Source of the DNA: Paenibacillus sp. JJ-100
GTDB lineage: Bacteria; Bacillota; Bacilli; Paenibacillales; Paenibacillaceae
Assembly: GCF_948329825.1 (NCBI RefSeq)
Contig: NZ_CAOJCM010000002.1
Location: 1,237,777-1,301,776, forward strand
Length of the DNA stretch: 64,000 nucleotides
Direction: 5' to 3'
How positions within the stretch are numbered: the first letter of the stretch is position 1; the number at the start of each line of letters is the position of its first letter. Below the pieces are notes generated by a model. It saw only the letters and a list, made by a program, of their open reading frames with translations, made no database searches and was not told the origin of the DNA. Position numbers and translations under genes: made by a program. Of this stretch, positions 37,474 to 47,556 are shown one piece after another.

Positions 37474-38559
37474 TTACGGCAACCCAATCTCCTCTTTGGT
37501 GTAATACTTGCTGCCCACGATATCTTTTTCCACGTTAGTTCGATCCACAGAAATCGGGTCCAAGAGGTATGCAGGAACAACCATCAACCCGTTGTTATAC
37601 GATTCTGTATCATTCACTTCTGCTTGTTTCCCCTGCAAAATGCTATTAGCCATCTCTACTGTTTTCTCTGCGAGCTTACGTGTATCTTTGAATACGGTTT
37701 GTGTCTGCTCCCCAGCCACAATGGACTTAATTGATGCCAGTTCCGCATCTTGCCCTGTAATGACGGGCAGTGGTTTGTCTGCCTTGCCATAGCCGACACC
37801 TTTCAGGGAGGAGATAATCCCGATACTGATCCCGTCATATGGTGATAACACGGCATCCAGATTATCACCTGAATAGTAGGCACTCAGCAGGTTATCCATC
37901 CTAGCCTGTGCCAGTGCCCCATCCCAACGCAGCGTAGCAATCTGTGCCATCGTCATCTGTTTACTGCGGACAACCAGTTTGCCAGAATCAATATACGGCT
38001 TCAGCACGGACATCGCACCGTCGAAGAAAAAGTACGCATTGTTGTCATCTGGCGATCCGCCAAACAACTCAATGTTAAACGGCCCTTTACCTTCCTTGAG
38101 GCCCAACTTCTGTTCAATGTAGGAGGCTTGCAGCACCCCGACTTTAAAGTTGTCAAACGTAGCGTAATAAGTCAGATACGGCGTATTGCGAATAAGTCGG
38201 TCATACGAGATAACCTGAATGCCTTCGTCATGGGCCTTCTTGATGACATCTGTCAGCGTGTTGCCGTCTACAGATGCAATGACCATGACATCGACACCTT
38301 TGGTAATCATGTTCTCAATCTGGGAGATTTGATTCTCTACAACGTCTTCAGCGTACTGAAGATCGGTTTTGTATCCTTGCTCCTGAAACAGACGAACCAT
38401 ATTCTCTCCGTCTCCCACCCAACGTTCCGATGATTTGGTAGGCATGGATATACCGACATACCCTTTCTCCTTGCTGCCTACATCACTTTCAGCCAGATTA
38501 CAGGCTGAGAGGATCAAAGACATCACCAGAAGCCAGATGAGTGTTGCTCCTTTTTTCAT
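37474..38559 (-). CDS. Monosaccharide-binding lipoprotein, XylF/ChvE-like
   Basis: A 361-residue periplasmic-binding-protein-like lipoprotein; the lipobox is LILSAC (Cys near residue 20). The body follows the XylF/ChvE pattern, with [21 protein letters not shown] start, [31 protein letters not shown] near residues 95-125 and [28 protein letters not shown] near 265-290. First gene of the importer; a cre-like box lies 45 bases upstream. D-xylose or a related aldose is the likely ligand. Confidence 0.9.
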   Translation of the reverse strand: MKKGATLIWLLVMSLILSACNLAESDVGSKEKGYVGISMPTKSSERWVGDGENMVRLFQEQGYKTDLQYAEDVVENQISQIENMITKGVDVMVIASVDGNTLTDVIKKAHDEGIQVISYDRLIRNTPYLTYYATFDNFKVGVLQASYIEQKLGLKEGKGPFNIELFGGSPDDNNAYFFFDGAMSVLKPYIDSGKLVVRSKQMTMAQIATLRWDGALAQARMDNLLSAYYSGDNLDAVLSPYDGISIGIISSLKGVGYGKADKPLPVITGQDAELASIKSIVAGEQTQTVFKDTRKLAEKTVEMANSILQGKQAEVNDTESYNNGLMVVPAYLLDPISVDRTNVEKDIVGSKYYTKEEIGLP

Positions 38560-38603
38560 AAGAAGTTCCCCTTTCTTCAGGTCTTAGCGTTTGATAACAT
38601 CCA

Positions 38604-38617
38604 AGATAACGCTTACA
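38604..38617 (-). promoter_or_regulatory. cre-like box upstream of the XylF-like gene
   Basis: TGTAAGCGTTATCT on the minus strand fits TGWAANCGNTNWCA at 13 of 14 positions and closely resembles the amyO-type cre. It lies 45 bases before the binding-protein start. Confidence 0.6.
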
Positions 38618-38748
38618 ACACATGAAGGATCATACAATCATATTGTCCCTCTATGCACCCCATGGTAGCATTTTGCAGCCAGTCAGGTCTTTGCAGGTTT
38701 TGAACCTTTTTTATAAAATTTTAACTTTTGATGGAAGGTAGCAACGAA

Positions 38749-38786
38749 AAGCCCACCGTAGGTATTAAACCTGTAACGGTGGGCTT
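38749..38786 (-). terminator. Terminator of the three-component regulator operon
   Basis: AAGCCCACCGT pairs with ACGGTGGGCTT, with an inner AGGT/ACCT stem; TTTTCGTT follows on the minus strand. It separates the sensor operon from the importer operon, which must have its own promoter between here and 38560. Confidence 0.82.
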
Positions 38787-38894
38787 GCTATTCGTATGGA
38801 TGTACATGGAACTCAAAGTTACTTTAAATCTGTACTCCGATGACTTGAACAGCCTTTCTACGGCTGTATACATCCGACAGGATGCAATTGAAGT

Positions 38895-40166
38895 CTACAA
38901 GGACCCTGCGGTAGTTTTTTCCGTTCCCCCATTTTTGCGGTACTGGGCTGGTGAGATGCCCATCATTTTTTTGAATGCTGTGCTGAAATAATGCTGCGTC
39001 TCATACCCTACTCGTTCAGCAATCGTGTGAATCGGGAGCGAAGTGGAGTCCAGCAGCTGTGCGGCCTTGCGTATGCGGGCACGGGTGACTAGAGTAACGA
39101 AGGAGTCATTTAACTCTTTTTTTAACACACGGCTAAGATATACTGCCGACACCTGCAGACGGGAAGCCAGCGACTCCAGCGTGAGTTCCCGTTCCGCATA
39201 CTCTTCCTGAATCAACTGTCTTGCCCTGCGCACGAGTGGAGAGAGCTTCACTTCTTCGTAAACCTGTTCACGACAATGCCGATAGGTATCCGGCACTTCT
39301 TCCAGCGTACCCCTGTGAGATTCGACATGAGCATGTACAGAAATATTCAAACAAGCACTGATGTGTTGCTCCAGCAACGATGCGATCTCCTCTGGAGCTT
39401 GCTGCCATAGACAGATCCCGACGACGCTGCTGGCGTCGCGAAACAGAACATGGGCACGATCTCCCAGCAGTTCCGCAACAATATTTTCTATCGCGAACAG
39501 GAAGAGCTGACGATCCGATTCTCTCAGTATAGTCTGGCGCGCCTCGGCAGCAGGCCAACGTACAACGCCAACTTGCACAGGTGATGCAGTCGGCAGGTGT
39601 AGAAAAGCAAGCTGCTCCATCAGGTTTTTCCCACCTGCCTGTCCCTCCATCCACTCCTGACAGAATCGCTGGCGTAGCAGCGGAATGTTCCGTTCAATCT
39701 GCTGTGCCGCTTGTCTGACATAGGCTGTTCGCTGATGTTCTTCATCCAACCGTTGACGCAACCGCTGGAGTGCAGCATGCAACTGGTCTGCTTGAACGGG
39801 CTTCAGAATGTAGTCTTCCACTCCAAGACGAACCGCTTCCTGGGCATAAGCGAATTCGTCGTGTCCTGATATGATCAGATACCGAACCCCGGGACATTGC
39901 TCCTGTAGAGCACGGATCAGTCCAATGCCATTCAGAAACGGCATATTCATATCGACCAGCACGACATCCACATTCAACTCAATTGCCCGTTCGAGTGCCT
40001 CTTCACCGTCCTCGGCCTCGCCAACAACCTCCATGCCAAGGGCAGCCCAATCCATTGATTCTCGAATCCCCTCCCGAATTATCGGTTCATCATCTGCGAT
40101 CAGCACACGATACATCGTGTCCGCTGCATTCATGGGTGTCATTGTGTAGTCCACGGCCTTCTTCAC
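38895..40166 (-). CDS. YesN-type response regulator of the xylose three-component system
   Basis: A 423-residue regulator with a receiver domain starting MYRVLIADDEPIIREG (about residue 18; phospho-Asp in DVVLVDMNMPFLNG, YILKPVQ switch) and an AraC output domain (LTLESLASRLQVSAVYLSRVL and LPIHTIAERVGYETQHYFSTAFKKMMG). The GTG at 40166 overlaps the kinase TGA; GTG 40154 has AAGGAG at better distance and may be the true start. It should activate the XylFGH-like operon directly downstream. Confidence 0.88.
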   Translation of the reverse strand: MKKAVDYTMTPMNAADTMYRVLIADDEPIIREGIRESMDWAALGMEVVGEAEDGEEALERAIELNVDVVLVDMNMPFLNGIGLIRALQEQCPGVRYLIISGHDEFAYAQEAVRLGVEDYILKPVQADQLHAALQRLRQRLDEEHQRTAYVRQAAQQIERNIPLLRQRFCQEWMEGQAGGKNLMEQLAFLHLPTASPVQVGVVRWPAAEARQTILRESDRQLFLFAIENIVAELLGDRAHVLFRDASSVVGICLWQQAPEEIASLLEQHISACLNISVHAHVESHRGTLEEVPDTYRHCREQVYEEVKLSPLVRRARQLIQEEYAERELTLESLASRLQVSAVYLSRVLKKELNDSFVTLVTRARIRKAAQLLDSTSLPIHTIAERVGYETQHYFSTAFKKMMGISPAQYRKNGGTEKTTAGSL

Positions 40167-42295
40167 TCCTTCTTCTCTTGATCTCGGTGATCTCGCGGCT
40201 CAGCTGGCGGGAGTGCTGTAGCGGGCAACTCCCTCATCAGCGGATGAACAATCGTAACACAGGTTCCTTCCCCCAGCTTGCTGTCCAGCAAAATCCCATA
40301 TTCACTGCCAAAGGATAATCTTAATCGTGCCTGTACATTCAGCATCCCGTAACTTTTACCCGTCCACTTCGGCGAAGTAGATTCCAGACTCTCCATAGGC
40401 ATATCCAGCAGCCGTAACATCTCCGCGAGCCGCTCTCTGCTCATTCCAGCCCCGTTGTCCTGAATCGTCAGATGCAGCCGTCCTTGATTCACATTCCCTT
40501 CAATGACAATATGACCGGGGCCACGCCTACCTTTAATGCCGTGATAGATTGCATTTTCCACCAGAGGCTGAAGTAGCAGTTTGAGCACATACAAGTTTTG
40601 TAGTTCTTCCGGAACATTTAATGTGTACTGAAGGCGGTCCCGATATCTCGTCTGCTGAATCTGCAGATAACTACTAATGTGTTCCAACTCGGAACGCAGC
40701 GGAATGTAGTCTTGTCCCTTGCTCAGGCCGATGCGGAATAGACGAGAGAGTGCGCCAACCATATCGGACACACCGTGAGCGCCCTCTTTTCGTGCCATCC
40801 AGTGAATCGTATCCAACGTATTATATAAAAAATGAGGCTTGATATGTTCCTGTAAGCTGCGCATCTCCGCATCCCGTTTCTGCCGTTCTCTCAGCTCATT
40901 CAGCGAGATAAGCTGACGAATCTGACCCAACATCCGGTTAAAGCTGTTGCCCAGCATGCCGATCTCGTCGGAACGGTCACTCCAGCGTCCTGGTCTGAGA
41001 TTACCTGTCTCCGCTCTACGCATATAAGACATCAGCCGGAATATCGGCTGCGCGATAGATCGTGAAAACCACAAAGATGTGCTCAGACCAAACAAACACA
41101 CCACAAAAACAAAACTGACCACATAAAACTGAATCTGTCGTACCTCGGATATAGACTCTTTGGCGGGGAATACCCCTACCGTTCTCCAGCCGGTAAAGGT
41201 AGAGGATTGATACATAATCAATAAATCCTCTCCTGCCACCTTTTTCGTAAACATTCCGCTCTCCCCGGAGGTAAACCAACTTACTGGAATATGCTCAATT
41301 AACGGCTGTTCCGGTTTGTATACACTTTGTCCTCCAGCATCTGTTACCATGACATATCCGGATTTTCCGAGTGTCACATTCCGAGCGGCTTGTGAAACAG
41401 ACCTCAGCTTGAGGTCAATGAGCACAGCGCCCTTTACATGCCCAGTCGTTTCATCGGTGATCGAGCGAGCGACCGAAACGATCTCATCATCCTTGTACCG
41501 AACATGCGTCGTCATATTTCGCTCCTGCGGCTGACCTATTACCGTGAAAATCCCTGGTTGTGTTGCGGCCTTCCGATACCAATCTTCCTGGGTCAGAGGC
41601 TGCTGCGTTCGAGGATACATCTCATTGCTGATATAGTCACCATTACCATTTACAAGCACGATACCGGCAATTTCCGGGTATAACGTTGTGAACCCTTGCA
41701 GGGTCTGCTTAATCCCATACAAGCGATTCTGCTCAGAAGATGTATACACTTGGCCCGCTGATGCTTCGACGCGTTCGCGCCGCTCCCCGTCTCCAGTTAT
41801 CTTCTTATCCATAAATGCACTAACATCTGGCTCAAAGGCAATCAGATAAGTCATATTTTGCAAGTTCTCCATCTTGCTGTTCAACGCTTCATTGACCTTC
41901 CCAATAAGCTGCATCGTGTGGCCTTCCACCTGTCGCTCCACTACCCGTTCTACTGTCCAGTTGACGAGTAACCCCATGCCTACGGAAGGTACGATCGCAA
42001 AAAGAAGAAACAACAGCATCAACTGGTACCTTAACGGCATGTTACGCAGACGTAAGCGGCGGACAACATTCCGAAGCGCAGAGCCCCATGTTTTGTGGTC
42101 CGGCACGTCGTTTTCCCCGTCAGTATTGTTTAAGGCATGATCCGTTGAACAGTTATCCATGTGGTTTTCGGATGAACTATTGGATGAACTATTGGATGAG
42201 CTATTGGATGAATTATTGAACGTGTCAGTGAATGTACCATCTGTTTGTTTAGTTGATTCGTTCATCGAATCGTTCTTTGTTGAGTTATTTGGCAT
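40163..42295 (-). CDS. YesM-type sensor kinase with Ser/Asn-rich N-terminal tail
   Basis: A 710-residue membrane kinase. It begins with about 90 cytoplasmic residues rich in Asn and Ser, including a repeat encoded by four 12-bp units, then a first membrane segment (LMLLFLLFAIVPSVGMGLLV), an extracellular dCache-like domain, a second membrane segment near 380, HAMP, phospho-acceptor HFLYNTLDTIHWM, and ATP-binding NAIYHG, DNGAGM. ATG 42295 overlaps the upstream binding-protein gene by 11 bases; another ATG exists at 42310. The partner binding protein upstream suggests it is activated by sugar-loaded XylFII-like protein. Confidence 0.87.
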   Translation of the reverse strand: MPNNSTKNDSMNESTKQTDGTFTDTFNNSSNSSSNSSSNSSSENHMDNCSTDHALNNTDGENDVPDHKTWGSALRNVVRRLRLRNMPLRYQLMLLFLLFAIVPSVGMGLLVNWTVERVVERQVEGHTMQLIGKVNEALNSKMENLQNMTYLIAFEPDVSAFMDKKITGDGERRERVEASAGQVYTSSEQNRLYGIKQTLQGFTTLYPEIAGIVLVNGNGDYISNEMYPRTQQPLTQEDWYRKAATQPGIFTVIGQPQERNMTTHVRYKDDEIVSVARSITDETTGHVKGAVLIDLKLRSVSQAARNVTLGKSGYVMVTDAGGQSVYKPEQPLIEHIPVSWFTSGESGMFTKKVAGEDLLIMYQSSTFTGWRTVGVFPAKESISEVRQIQFYVVSFVFVVCLFGLSTSLWFSRSIAQPIFRLMSYMRRAETGNLRPGRWSDRSDEIGMLGNSFNRMLGQIRQLISLNELRERQKRDAEMRSLQEHIKPHFLYNTLDTIHWMARKEGAHGVSDMVGALSRLFRIGLSKGQDYIPLRSELEHISSYLQIQQTRYRDRLQYTLNVPEELQNLYVLKLLLQPLVENAIYHGIKGRRGPGHIVIEGNVNQGRLHLTIQDNGAGMSRERLAEMLRLLDMPMESLESTSPKWTGKSYGMLNVQARLRLSFGSEYGILLDSKLGEGTCVTIVHPLMRELPATALPPAEPRDHRDQEKKE
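42171..42218. repeat. Four 12-bp tandem repeats within the kinase gene
   Basis: The unit GATGAACTATTG is repeated four times head to tail with one or two changes (GATGAGCTATTG, GATGAATTATTG). On the coding strand it encodes the NSSS-type repeats of the kinase N-terminal tail. Whole units keep frame, so copy number could vary without breaking the gene. Confidence 0.85.
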
Positions 42296-43292
42296 AATAA
42301 TCATCCACATTCGAACGGGTTACGACCGAGATTCCCGTATCTACCGTTACCGGTAACGGTGCATTTTCTCCAGATGGTGAAGGCGCAGGTACGGTCAATT
42401 GATGGTGCAAGTGGAACAGATATTGAAGGGACCAGTACCCCATGTTCCAGGTTCCTTGTGCAATCGTTGCAGATATCGTTCCATTTTGGATCAGGTCGAG
42501 TGTCGCTTTATTTGTGTCAAACGAAATTATATGCAGCTTCTCACCATCATCTGACTGTTGCACGGCTTCTCCTGCTCCCGCTCCTCCCGTGGCCTCGGTA
42601 ACAAAGATCCCCGCCAGCTTCGGATGTGCCTTCATCATACGTACCGTCTCGTCTCTGGACTTCAATGTGTCGCCGTGTCCGTCTGCAACTTCAACAACCT
42701 GCATGGAAGGGTATCGCTGCTGAATGGTTTCACGGAATCCTTTGGTTCGTTCCTCATGATTTTGCTGTCCTGGCACCGTTAATACGGCCACTTCCCCTTC
42801 ACGTCCCAGTAGCTCGGCCATTTTATTCGCTGCCGTTACGCCTGCCTTGTAATTATCTGTTCCCAAAAAAGAATACGCCTGACTGCCCGGTGCATCCGCA
42901 TCGAACAAAATGACAGGAATATCCGCTTCTACAGCCTTGTTAATGGCCGGAATTAGTGATTTCGGATCAATTGCCGATATGGCAATGCCTGCCGGTTTAC
43001 GTGCAATGGCCTGCTCAATTACAGTAATCTGCTCTTTGGCGTCATACCGTGTAGCCCCGCGATATTCGACATTTACACCAAGTGCATCCGCAGCATCCTC
43101 AAAACCTTTCAACGGACTCTTCCAATATTCCAGCCCAGACTGGAATGTTATCATCATGTACGTCTCACCCAGATCACCGCGCAACCCGCGGTTTTCCCAC
43201 GAGCTATTGACCTGACTGGTGTATTCAAATCTCAACACATACAGGGCAAACGCCGCTATCAGCATAATGTAGACCAGCAGCATTTTTTTCAT
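42285..43292 (-). CDS. Membrane-anchored sugar-binding sensor protein, XylFII-like
   Basis: A 335-residue periplasmic-binding-protein fold (Peripla_BP_4): ITVIEQAIARKPAGIAISAIDPKSLIPAINKAVEADIPVILFDADAPG is the ribose/xylose-type core (about residues 85-135). Instead of a lipobox it has an uncleaved-looking N-terminal helix (MLLVYIMLIAAFALYVL). ATG 43292 follows GAGGAAGTG. As first gene of an operon with kinase and regulator genes it fits XylFII of the XylFII-LytS-YesN system known in Clostridium, which senses D-xylose. Confidence 0.85.
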   Translation of the reverse strand: MKKMLLVYIMLIAAFALYVLRFEYTSQVNSSWENRGLRGDLGETYMMITFQSGLEYWKSPLKGFEDAADALGVNVEYRGATRYDAKEQITVIEQAIARKPAGIAISAIDPKSLIPAINKAVEADIPVILFDADAPGSQAYSFLGTDNYKAGVTAANKMAELLGREGEVAVLTVPGQQNHEERTKGFRETIQQRYPSMQVVEVADGHGDTLKSRDETVRMMKAHPKLAGIFVTEATGGAGAGEAVQQSDDGEKLHIISFDTNKATLDLIQNGTISATIAQGTWNMGYWSLQYLFHLHHQLTVPAPSPSGENAPLPVTVDTGISVVTRSNVDDYYAK

Positions 43293-43345
43293 TATGTTCA
43301 CTTCCTCATGTGGTCTATGTCTCTACACCCTCACTCGATATAGAT

Positions 43346-43359
43346 TGTAAACGCAATCA
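43346..43359 (-). promoter_or_regulatory. cre-like box and promoter of the sensor operon
   Basis: TGTAAACGCAATCA (plus strand) fits the cre pattern at 13 of 14 positions. On the minus strand it sits within the 16-base spacer of a possible promoter, TTGAAT...TATATC, where CcpA binding would block transcription. Confidence 0.55.
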
Positions 43360-43463
43360 TTCAAAAAGGGAACCTTTTCACATAAGCAGAACTAAATGTT
43401 ACACTGTCCACTCCGATGACAGAACAACTATGATATCAATACAGATGATCCTTACCATCGATG

Positions 43464-44033
43464 TTATGCTTTGCGCCGCTTCTTTCTCCACAACCATCTA
43501 CCCGCCAGCGCAAGTATCACAACAGAACCTCCACCATATAGGGAGATCATCCACGGATTGCGATATCCGCTGCTGCCCCTGAAATCATCTGAGCTCACAG
43601 GAGTGCCTGCACCCATCATTTCTATCGCTACTCCAGCCTGTTCGATCGGAAGATTGCCGCTACACAGGTTACTATGCAATTGACCATCCTTTTTGTTCTT
43701 ATACGCAAAGATCAGATAGGACTGATCCTTGACCAATGATGCTCCACAGGAATCCGAACCCATACTGTTGATCAGAATCTCCATCTGTTTTGCATCCACG
43801 CCCTTCCATGCCGTGTCCACATCCAGCGTGTACTTCTTGTACTGCTCCGTGCTAAATATAGAGCCGCCTCCGATATCGACTACTTTTCCTGTAAATACCG
43901 CAGTGTATGTTACCAGCTTCTCCTTGGCATTCGAATCCACACAACTGCATGCATACACTAGCTGCCCTGGCCAAGCAATCAAGCTTAATACACATAATAT
44001 TAGAACTAAAAAGGCCGAAACGACTCTCCTCAT
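43464..44033 (-). CDS. Exported TIMP/NTR-like protein with C-terminal anchor
   Basis: A 189-residue surface protein. A signal peptide ends LVYA just before CSC (about residues 29-31), and mature N-terminal Cys-x-Cys followed by a beta barrel (VFTGKVVDIG, YTLDVDTAWKG, SCGASLVKDQSYLIFA) matches the NTR fold of tissue inhibitors of metalloproteinases. Two more cysteines (about residues 96 and 123) could pair with them. A membrane segment near 163-180 and a basic tail (WRKKRRKA) anchor it. Inhibitor activity is not established for bacterial members. Confidence 0.75.
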   Translation of the reverse strand: MRRVVSAFLVLILCVLSLIAWPGQLVYACSCVDSNAKEKLVTYTAVFTGKVVDIGGGSIFSTEQYKKYTLDVDTAWKGVDAKQMEILINSMGSDSCGASLVKDQSYLIFAYKNKKDGQLHSNLCSGNLPIEQAGVAIEMMGAGTPVSSDDFRGSSGYRNPWMISLYGGGSVVILALAGRWLWRKKRRKA

Positions 44034-44194
44034 CTTACGTCTCCCCTTTAAGTTACTTTTAAGCTACCTTATCTTATTAACGCCTCCATTTTCGTTTTTG
44101 TTTCTTTTCATGTAAAATGTTAACACTATGTTTGAGAGTATGGGTGTGTACAACTTACATAAAAGACATCTTACATCACGGAGGAATTTAACAT

Positions 44195-44863
44195 TTGAAG
44201 CACAATTCGACGAAAAAAATATCAATTCCGCTGCTGCTTGCAGCGTTATGTCTGTTTGCATTTATCAGCATCGCCCTCTCTATCAGTGATAACCAGATTC
44301 ACCGATTTGATGCGGTGCTGATTGGCTGGATTCAAGGCTTGGAATCGCCTGGTATGACGCAAGTCATGCACATTTTCACCTGGATTGGCAGTGAACTTCA
44401 GGTCGTATGCATTACGGTCATTGTCATGCTGATCCTCTATCTGTTCCTGCGCAACAAACGCGAGCTGCTCTTTTTAGTCAGTGTACTTATCGGCTCAACC
44501 TTGTTGAACACTTTACTCAAGCTGGTATTTCAGCGAGCGAGGCCGACCATTAACCGTATTATTGAAGTGAGCGGATACAGCTTCCCCAGCGGACATTCGA
44601 TGGCTGCATTCAGCCTGTACGGTGGACTTGCCTTTCTCATCTGGAAGCATATCCCGAGCTTTACCGGGCGTTTGTTTATGATTGCAGCCAGTGCTGCCTT
44701 TATTCTGATGATCGGCATTAGCCGGATCTATCTAGGCGTGCATTACCCTAGTGACATCGTTGGGGGTTACTTTCTCAGCGGGAGCTGGTTGTTCACCTGC
44801 ATCTGGTTCTACAGACGATATTTGCAGCGGCTGTCTCAGCTACATGCCAAAAGCTTTGCCTAG
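44195..44863 (+). CDS. PAP2-family membrane phosphatase
   Basis: A 222-residue membrane enzyme with six hydrophobic segments. The acid-phosphatase motifs are KLVFQRARP (about residues 109-117), PSGHSMAAF (about 130-138) and SRIYLGVHYPSDIVGG (about 174-189). Family members dephosphorylate undecaprenyl diphosphate or phosphatidic acid. The start is TTG, chosen for GGAGGAATTT ten bases before it. Confidence 0.9.
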   Translation: MKHNSTKKISIPLLLAALCLFAFISIALSISDNQIHRFDAVLIGWIQGLESPGMTQVMHIFTWIGSELQVVCITVIVMLILYLFLRNKRELLFLVSVLIGSTLLNTLLKLVFQRARPTINRIIEVSGYSFPSGHSMAAFSLYGGLAFLIWKHIPSFTGRLFMIAASAAFILMIGISRIYLGVHYPSDIVGGYFLSGSWLFTCIWFYRRYLQRLSQLHAKSFA

Positions 44864-44888
44864 TCGCAACCAGTACGCTGCAGCGCAA

Positions 44889-44920
44889 AAACCCCAACGA
44901 TGTCAAGATCGTTGGGGTTT
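44889..44920. terminator. Convergent terminator between PAP2 and GH1 genes
   Basis: AAACCCCAACGAT pairs perfectly with ATCGTTGGGGTTT around a six-base loop. Confidence 0.9.
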
Positions 44921-44934
44921 TGTGATCCTTCTTC

Positions 44935-46383
<1,449 letters not shown>

Positions 46384-46436
46384 CTAATGTTGACCGCTGC
46401 TAGAACAAGTCTGTGATGTTCAATCCAATGAAATAA

Positions 46437-46452
46437 ACTATAACGTTATAGT
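46437..46452. promoter_or_regulatory. Perfect 16-bp palindrome between GH1 and WYL genes
   Basis: ACTATAACGTTATAGT reads the same on both strands. It lies about 70 bases before the GH1 start and 50 bases before the regulator start, a typical operator position for the divergent pair. A second inverted repeat, TGACAA-GGG-TTGTCA, lies at 46474-46488. Confidence 0.6.
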
Positions 46453-46503
46453 CCAAGTGTAGCACCCATACCCTGACAAGGGTTGTCATGATATAATTTG
46501 GTC

Positions 46504-47493
46504 ATGGAACATAACCGATTATTCCGAATGTTGTTGCTGTTGCTGGAAAAAAAGAAAACGACCGCTCCGGAGCTTGCGCGCCTGTTCGAAATCTCGGTTC
46601 GCACCGTATATCGGGACATTGACCGCTTGAGTGCAGCAGGAATTCCCGTCTATACAACAACGGGCAAGCACGGCGGTATTCATCTCATGGATCACTACGT
46701 CATGGACAAATCGCTGCTGAGCGAGGATGAACAAAATGAAATTTTGCTGGGATTGTACAGCGTCAGCGCCATTCCTCATCTGAACAGTGCCCGGATGCTG
46801 GGCAGGTTAACGACCCTTTTTGATCATAAACTGGACTGGATTGAATTTGAGTATTCTCCGTGGGGCAGTATTCCCGAGCAGGAGATGGAGCTGTTTAATC
46901 AGGTGAAACAGGCGATATTCGCCAGTCAGCTGCTCGCGTTTCATTATGTGGACTCCAACGGAGAAGCAAGCGAAGAGATCGCACTGCCGATAAAGCTGGT
47001 TTTTAAAAATAATACATGGTATTTCCAGGGTTTTAAGCAGACTCAACATCATTCCCGCTCTCGTGTCACATACAAAATCAAGCGGATTACGGAACTTCGT
47101 TTTGTATCAGGTTCTTACGAGGGTGCCGTTTCATTAACGCTAAAAAAAGAAGATATTAACGAGAGATTGTCTACTGGACAAAACAACGATATAGAGGGGC
47201 AGCCGGAGGAACAACTTGAACTCGAATTGCTCTTTGAAAAATCGATTGCGTACCGTGTCTATGACATGCTTGATCCCGCTATCATTCAGCAGGAGCCTGA
47301 TGGAAAATTGCGAGTCTCTCTTCAGATCGATGGAGGTGAGCGGTTGTACTCTTTTCTAATGTCCTTTGGCTCAAAAATAAAAGTGATTGCACCTTTGGCG
47401 GTGCGTAAAGAGCTGCTTCGCAGACATCAAGAGGCCGTCGTACTTTTACTGGAAGATGATGGGCACAAAATGGAGCATGATGGTACAATATAG
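46504..47493 (+). CDS. WYL-domain transcriptional regulator (YafY/YobV type)
   Basis: A 329-residue regulator with an N-terminal winged helix (TAPELARLFEISVRTVYRDIDRL, residues about 19-41), WYL domain from about 140 (LAFHYVDSNG, LPIKLVFKNNTWYFQGF) and a C-terminal WCX-like part. ATG 46504 has no visible ribosome site; a TATAAT at 46492-46497 places the transcription start near the ATG itself, so the mRNA may be leaderless. The -35 region is poor. Probably controls the divergent GH1 gene. Confidence 0.82.
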   Translation: MEHNRLFRMLLLLLEKKKTTAPELARLFEISVRTVYRDIDRLSAAGIPVYTTTGKHGGIHLMDHYVMDKSLLSEDEQNEILLGLYSVSAIPHLNSARMLGRLTTLFDHKLDWIEFEYSPWGSIPEQEMELFNQVKQAIFASQLLAFHYVDSNGEASEEIALPIKLVFKNNTWYFQGFKQTQHHSRSRVTYKIKRITELRFVSGSYEGAVSLTLKKEDINERLSTGQNNDIEGQPEEQLELELLFEKSIAYRVYDMLDPAIIQQEPDGKLRVSLQIDGGERLYSFLMSFGSKIKVIAPLAVRKELLRRHQEAVVLLLEDDGHKMEHDGTI

Positions 47494-47556
47494 CATGCAT
47501 CTATATCATCGAGGTACAGGATCAACAGAAATTGAACGATGTTGGGAGGCACATAC

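Noticed and set aside
38728..38991. 87-codon plus-strand frame opposite the response regulator end
   Set aside because: It covers the terminator at 38749-38786 and overlaps the C-terminus of the regulator on the other strand.
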